Source: Blastomussa wellsi
Taxonomy: Eukaryota > Cnidaria > Anthozoa > Scleractinia > Plerogyridae
Assembly (NCBI GenBank): GCA_947652115.1
Contig: OX393565.1
Location: forward strand, 25,196,628-25,260,627
Length of the DNA stretch: 64,000 bases
Direction: 5' to 3'
Part shown: one piece after another, positions 61,501 to 64,000 of the stretch
Layout of the letters: each line of letters opens with the position of its first letter
How positions within the stretch are numbered: the first letter of the stretch is position 1
Made by a program: the position numbers and the translations under genes
The notes under the pieces: generated by a model
Told to the model about the DNA's origin: nothing
Databases searched by the model: none
The model's input: the letters and a program-made list of their open reading frames with translations, nothing else

Positions 61501-64000
61501 TCTAATCCAGAGTCCTTCTTCATCACCCACCACCACCCCGTCGATCATGGGTGGTCGAATAACCCCCTTGCTGGAGTCTGGGCGCTACACACCTGTAACC
61601 TCGACACCAGGAAAAGAAAGAGGAGCTCGGGAATCTGTGCCCGGGAGCCTGGAGAAGAAGGCTTCAACCGTTCCAAGAAGGAAAATTTCTCTTGATTCGC
61701 GATTGTTCACTATGGAGAAAGAGAAGAAAACCCAAAGGCAAGCTACTCCGCCGCGTACCATTGGAAGCCTGGGGACAAAGAGGACTGCGGTAGAAGGTGG
61801 TCAGCAGCTGTACATTCCGCCGGTTGTGCCGCCCAAGATGGAGGACTGGATGCCGGACCAACAAGTGTCACTTTGTGTAATCTGTCGGGAAAAGTTTAGC
61901 ATGGTGAGTTTGAATTACGGATCCGGATGTGGTCAAAGGGAGTTGGGGGACGGCGGGGTGGTGAGGTAAGGGGGGAGGGGTGGAGGAGTCTCTTTTTCTT
62001 GAAGAGGACCAGGGTAGAGGTGGATCTTTTCTTGCGCACAAAACAAAATCGAGACAAGTATTTTGGTTGGGCAGAATATTCAGTGTTAACATGAAAGAAA
62101 CGGAAAGTTAGCTGATTAACACTAAATCAGCATTAAGAGCTGATTGAGCGTTCAATATCTCACGTTTGAAAGTGTTTTAATTGTTATGTTTTGGAGAGTT
62201 TGAGATGAGTCAAAGACAAAACTGGAGGACAGAACATAGAAACACAAAATCTCACTGAAAAGTCAAAAGCTGAAATGGAAACTTCCCGCTGATCCTGCTA
62301 TTAAACGTGCTTTGAACAACTCGTCCCAGGCCTCTCTCTTCCACTCGTGAGATTCCATACTGATGACGTAGCTCTTCAATGATCCGTGTCGATGATCTGT
62401 GATCTTCGGTTTCTGATTGGTTGTTGCTCGTATTTCTTTGGCGCGCAAACAACAACCAATCCGAGACACTGCATGAGTTACGTCATCAGTATGGAATTTC
62501 TCGGGTTGAATTTCAGACGGCGCGCGAGGAGGTGCTGAAATGTTCTCTCAAAGAGAAGGTGATGTTTTCTAAGCCAAGCGTGTGTTCTGTTTTTCTTTCT
62601 CGGTCCAGTTCAATCGCCGTCATCACTGCAGACGCTGTGGTCGGGTTGTATGCGGGTCCTGCTCTCAGCACAGTCATGTTGTCCCGGGATACGGGAAGAA
62701 TCCCGTTCGAGTATGCGATACTTGTCATGATTACTTCTATAACAGCAGGTGAGCGAGCTAAATTCGAAATCATCCACACGGCTCCATGGATAATACAACG
62801 AATGGATTGGAAACGAACTGACGCGATGGCTGTAACAGAGTGGAAATTTCTGACGTCGTAGAAAAGTAAAAATGAAAACACCACTAAAACACATCAAATT
62901 GAATAAAAGTAAGACACGAACCTACTATACTTAAGGTATTATTTGCGCTATTCTTCACTTAAGAAATGCTTTAGTCTGATGCGGCCACCTTGTACCAGGC
63001 AATCAGCGAACCGGAAACACCCCAGGCGATCTGTAGTTTCCGATCCAGTCGTTTTATTAACCATGTCGACTATAAATCCTCATTTGACCCAAGCAAAAAA
63101 CACACACGACTCCTTTGGGTGGCTCGCTCCGGGCCAAGCGTTGCGCAAAACACCAGTGAAAGAAAGATTGTAGTAATACTGTCGATTACGAGGATAAGTG
63201 AGCTTTGGGCAATTTGATCGAGATTAGATGAAGTCGCGAAAGACTCTTAGTTGACAAAATAATACAAAGGATGGTCTTCTAATCTTAGATTTCGTTCGCT
63301 AAACGATCAAATACCCACAACCTCTGGAATAGGTTGGCCGTTTTTCATGCTGAGTTGATTTTATTGCAGTAATTCAGTATTATAACAAGTACTTTTTAGG
63401 TTACCCTCATGATGAAATGTTACGCTTGTAATGTTTTTACACCATCAAATGATGTGTTTTAGGACCCGTCCACTTCGCGAGGATTTAAGCACATCGGTAC
63501 GCTCAGACCCAGTTTCTCTGGAAAAGAGACGCGGTTCTCAAGGTAAAGCGGTCGATTATGCAACTTGCGATATTTCAGCTGACGAGTCTTGGTAACATAA
63601 AGGGGTATAACAACACCAACTCCCACTCTTGTCAACCCCAATGGGTTCAAAAAGTAACATCCTTCAATCTTCGTTTACGCGTTAAAAGCCATTTGATTTC
63701 ATCTAAAAGTTAGCTGTATCTACTTGCTGTGACGATCACCAGTCGTGTGCCACACTGTTTTGTTACTTGTCTTTCGTGACATTCTGCACTAAACTATCCA
63801 ACAGTAATTTCATATAAAGTTTGTTTGCTGATGTATGTTTTTCGACATGATTTACAGAGCACACAGAATCCAGTGGTCCTATTAGCATGGTAGGAAGTTA
63901 TCTGGACAGAACGCCGTCTACTGAATGGCTAACTGAAGACATCAATGCACGATGCCTTTGGAAACTGAATTTGGATGAGGAAAACAACTCCTTGCTGCGA
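40578..64000 (+). CDS. ZFYVE26: ZFYVE26 (spastizin, FYVE-CENT), 3' end outside window
   Basis: Large PI3P-binding protein that works with SPG11 and AP-5 in endolysosomal sorting and autophagic lysosome reformation, and at the midbody in cytokinesis. Twenty-six exons join in phase: 40578-40789, 41760-41844, 42607-42696, 42942-43670, 44777-44944, 45617-45705, 46324-47537, 48905-49186, 50264-50353, 50713-51333, 52242-52491, 52977-53281, 53862-54003, 54480-54580, 54714-54836, 55256-55649, 56297-56382, 57264-57367, 57493-58788, 59083-59292, 59700-60077, 60968-61109, 61476-61903, 62609-62748, 63463-63542, 63858-64000. That gives 2634 residues so far. Matches to remembered human protein: WELTRVCL, LLLGWPYCHSCENAK, VNEAQWRFQLV, SHSVLHVLRK and LLLEQLLMNMKVEWA. 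The FYVE finger is near residues 2494-2560. In human it starts near residue 1810, so this protein is far longer upstream, partly because of a DUF547-like domain. Intron 2 uses a GC donor. Confidence 0.95.
42070..42240 (-). repeat. Family 1 SINE, minus orientation
   Basis: Reverse-complement read gives the tRNA-like head GTGGGCTAGTGTGCTGG, the B-box-like GAGTTCGAGCCCTGG, then GGACTAGCATCC and GGAGTGGAAATACTCC. ZFYVE26 intron 2. Confidence 0.7.
43737..44125. repeat. Dispersed element related to 15320-15535, longer copy
   Basis: Begins AAGGTGCCTACACATGATG and closes with CATGTGTCCTCACATGTAAG, an imperfect inverted terminus. It is rich in GGGACATGT / ACATGTCCC words. Non-coding, ZFYVE26 intron 4. 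Confidence 0.55.
44205..44576 (-). repeat. Two overlapping or adjacent family 1 SINE copies, minus orientation
   Basis: 44205-44340 is a tRNA-like head plus start of body (A-box region GTGGCGTGATGGTTAGTGCG, B-box GTTTGAGCCC in reverse complement). 44344-44576 is a second copy with body and a head that lacks part of the tRNA-like region. One copy seems to have landed next to the other. Confidence 0.7.
45000..45185 (-). mobile_element. Penelope-like 3' tail with imperfect foldback
   Basis: Reverse-complement read contains CTGATGATGACTTCCGCTCA and GGTTGTCGAAACGTCAGTCA, preceded by an imperfect inverted copy (GGCGTTTCAACAACCCGAGC). GGACTATTGCC and GTCCTTCTCAGGACT words and GATCAAACC ends flank it. 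ACTCTGATGATGACT links it to the GIY-YIG fragment at 22086-22505. ZFYVE26 intron 5. Confidence 0.6.
45046..45092 (-). ncRNA. Candidate hammerhead ribozyme in the Penelope-like tail
   Basis: On the minus strand: GTGACT (45092-45087), CTGATGA (45086-45080), a 20-base stem II region with GAC...GTC and CC...GG pairs, GAAA, CGTC (cleavage expected after GUC), then AGTCAC (45051-45046). GTGACT and AGTCAC are perfect complements and form stem I. Stem III would be ACGU only; being self-complementary, it could form between two copies, as in dimeric hammerheads. Known hammerheads occur in Penelope-like elements. Activity is inference. Confidence 0.5.
45310..45590 (-). repeat. Family 1 SINE, minus orientation, nearly complete
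   Basis: Reverse-complement read gives the head (GCGCTGGACTCTGGATCGG), GTTGGGCAAGACACTTTATT, GCATAAATGGGTACTAG, GGACTAGCAATCCCATCCAG and the AAGCTCCAG body. It ends just before ZFYVE26 exon 6 (45617), so it supplies part of the acceptor-side intron. Confidence 0.75.
45920..46290. repeat. Probable interspersed repeat, unclassified
   Basis: The composition differs from the surrounding intron: ATCGGGTGCTGAAACAGTAA, GAAGAGCGTGC and AAAATCGGCGTAGCGGACG-like words. There is no second copy in the window and no frame of interest. Confidence 0.25.
47640..48240. repeat. Repeat-filled intron segment: TIR element copy 3 plus a GTGTGGACG-type MITE
   Basis: 47640-47890 is a diverged relative of 5025-5294 (TTACTTTCGAAACTCAAGTG). 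47895-48240 holds repeated GTTTTCAAA-TTT and CCACACTA words and ends TTAGTGTGGACGTAGCCTAA; an opposite TCCACACTAGACC lies at its left, making inverted ends. No gene. Confidence 0.5.
48243..48875. mobile_element. About 630-bp TIR transposon carrying a short open frame
   Basis: Left end CATTTGTTAGAACTGGCCGG and, in reverse complement, right end CATTTGTTGGAACTGGCCGG form terminal inverted repeats of about 30 bp. Inside, on the plus strand, an ATG-started 110-codon frame (48372-48704; begins MADLATQICNIPP, with SLEEENTL and an acidic/aromatic stretch) looks like the first exon of a lost transposase gene. This is a deletion derivative. The right end stops about 30 bp before ZFYVE26 exon 8. Confidence 0.6.
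49390..49680. repeat. Degenerate tandem repeat, about 60-bp units
   Basis: GAATATGTGAAGTGCACCTG-like units recur with GAGTATTC and TTGAATACG words at 49470-49600; the flanks hold further GAATATT pieces. ZFYVE26 intron 8. Confidence 0.5.
49740..49910 (-). repeat. Family 1 SINE, minus orientation, partial
   Basis: Reverse-complement read runs from TTCTTGGACAAGACACATTA through GCATAAATGGGTACCAG and GGACTAGCATCCCATCCAGG to GGAGTAGAAATACTCC. Confidence 0.75.
51530..52095. mobile_element. Interspersed repeat related to 12600-13079, with inner foldback
   Basis: The outer parts match the VPS54-intron copy (see 12600-13079). The inner foldback 51689-51817 has arms starting TAGCCTGCAAAGCAGGCGGT and ending ACCGCTTGCTTTGCAGGCTA-like, including GCTTCGAAAACAGCGATCAC and its complement. 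The arms are about 60 bp and nearly perfect. ZFYVE26 intron 10. Confidence 0.6.
54930..54985 (+). repeat. tRNA-like fragment (old SINE remnant)
   Basis: GTAGCTCAGTTCATGGGTTT followed by GAATCCTGTTCGGG has A-box-like and B-box-like words, but the anticodon arm is deleted. Not a functional tRNA gene. Confidence 0.4.
55780..56140 (-). repeat. Family 1 SINE, minus orientation, with poly-C runs and an internal insertion
   Basis: Reverse-complement read gives the head (B-box GGGTTCAAGCCTCGGTCGAG), GGGCAAGACACTATG, then about 60 bp of foreign sequence (55965-56025), the body words and GGGATAAGCTCCGGCCTGAT. Two C runs (about 55849-55861 and 55891-55910) break the body. Confidence 0.7.
56407..56655. 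repeat. Dispersed TIR element, copy 2
   Basis: Partner of 5025-5294. The ends ACTAGAGCG and CGCTCTA are inverted, and the inner ACGATTGGTTTTGGTTTTAC block is shared. ZFYVE26 intron 17. Confidence 0.65.
59395..59590 (-). repeat. tRNA-derived SINE, family 4
   Basis: Reverse-complement read gives GTTTCATAGCGTAGAGCATC (A-box region), ACCGGTATCACGGAGCTC, the B-box-like GGTTGGAATCCTGTTG, AAGCCCTGAAATTC and AGGCTTC. It resembles a tRNA-Thr-type head found in many cnidarian SINEs (from memory). ZFYVE26 intron 20. Confidence 0.6.
60228..60655. mobile_element. Foldback transposon nested in a family 3 SINE
   Basis: The SINE words AAACTGGCAGGGGGCAGACC (left, 60237-60256) and CAGACC-GTTCGGCTATTTACAAAT (right, from 60549) are separated by a foldback element with ends CCATTGTCGTCCCCAGAGCC and GGCTCTGGGGACGAGAATGG. 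CAGACC stands at both junctions, a likely target-site duplication. Inner arms include CACATGATTTGATTCG and its complement. ZFYVE26 intron 21. Confidence 0.65.
60690..60915. mobile_element. MITE-like element with GGGCCAAAC-type ends
   Basis: Left GCCCGGGCCAAACAAG and right CTTTGGCCTGGAC are imperfect inverted ends. The interior repeats CTCTCGTCGACT / AGTCGACGAGAG words. The acceptor of ZFYVE26 exon 22 follows 50 bp later. Confidence 0.45.
61861..62748 (+). other. FYVE zinc finger of ZFYVE26 (exons 23-24)
   Basis: Joined across the 61904-62608 intron: DWMPDQ supplies the WxxD motif, CVIC and the following C/H pairs supply the eight zinc ligands, RRHHCRRCGRVVCGSCS is the basic R(R/K)HHCR motif, and VRVCDTC the RVC motif. 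All PI3P-contacting residues of the family are present, so endosomal membrane binding should be kept. Confidence 0.92.
62340..62505. repeat. Inverted repeat within the FYVE-splitting intron
   Basis: GAGATTCCATACTGATGACG (62349-62368) is mirrored by CGTCATCAGTATGGAATTTC (62481-62500), with further pairing around AACCAATC / GATTGGTT. It starts about 440 bp after exon 23 and ends about 100 bp before exon 24. Confidence 0.65.

Overview
This is a eukaryotic, intron-rich window with GT-AG spliced genes, U-rich acceptors, tRNA-derived SINEs, Penelope-like fragments and many small foldback elements. The proteins and the repeat families fit an anthozoan cnidarian, most likely a stony coral; this is recognition from memory, not a database result. 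Nothing suggests bacterial, viral or plasmid DNA.

Five protein genes were rebuilt exon by exon with matching splice phases. (1) 614-7388, +: the 3' part of a MACROD2-like macrodomain hydrolase with an acidic tail carrying three near-identical 23-residue repeats. (2) 25364-9802, -: complete VPS54 (GARP complex), 25 coding exons, 997 residues, with two N-terminal zinc fingers. (3) 26305-31730, +: complete RAD51, 8 exons, 338 residues. (4) 39139-33237, -: complete SLC46-family transporter, 5 coding exons, 452 residues. (5) 40578 to the window end, +: ZFYVE26 (spastizin), 26 coding exons visible, running through the FYVE zinc finger and cut off at 64000.

The genes alternate in strand. MACROD2 and VPS54 are tail to tail, VPS54 and RAD51 head to head (about 940 bp between start codons), RAD51 and SLC46 tail to tail, and SLC46 and ZFYVE26 head to head (about 1.44 kb). 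Both divergent intergenic regions contain GTCACGTG E-box motifs. In the VPS54/RAD51 region they sit inside a perfect 35-bp-arm palindrome. VPS54, SLC46 and ZFYVE26 all act on endosomes, lysosomes or the Golgi; RAD51 and MACROD2 belong to DNA repair and ADP-ribose metabolism.

The most notable coding observation is that this ZFYVE26 carries a DUF547-like domain (exons 15-19, about residues 1460-1742) that I do not remember from the vertebrate protein. Among the repeats, a Penelope-type tail at 45046-45092 (minus strand) has the layout of a hammerhead ribozyme: CUGAUGA, GAAA, GUC and a perfect 6-bp stem I. Two related foldback insertions (344-578 and 11887-12276) and one truncated insertion (12882-12969) are each bounded by 11-14 bp target-site duplications, so their ends can be read directly.
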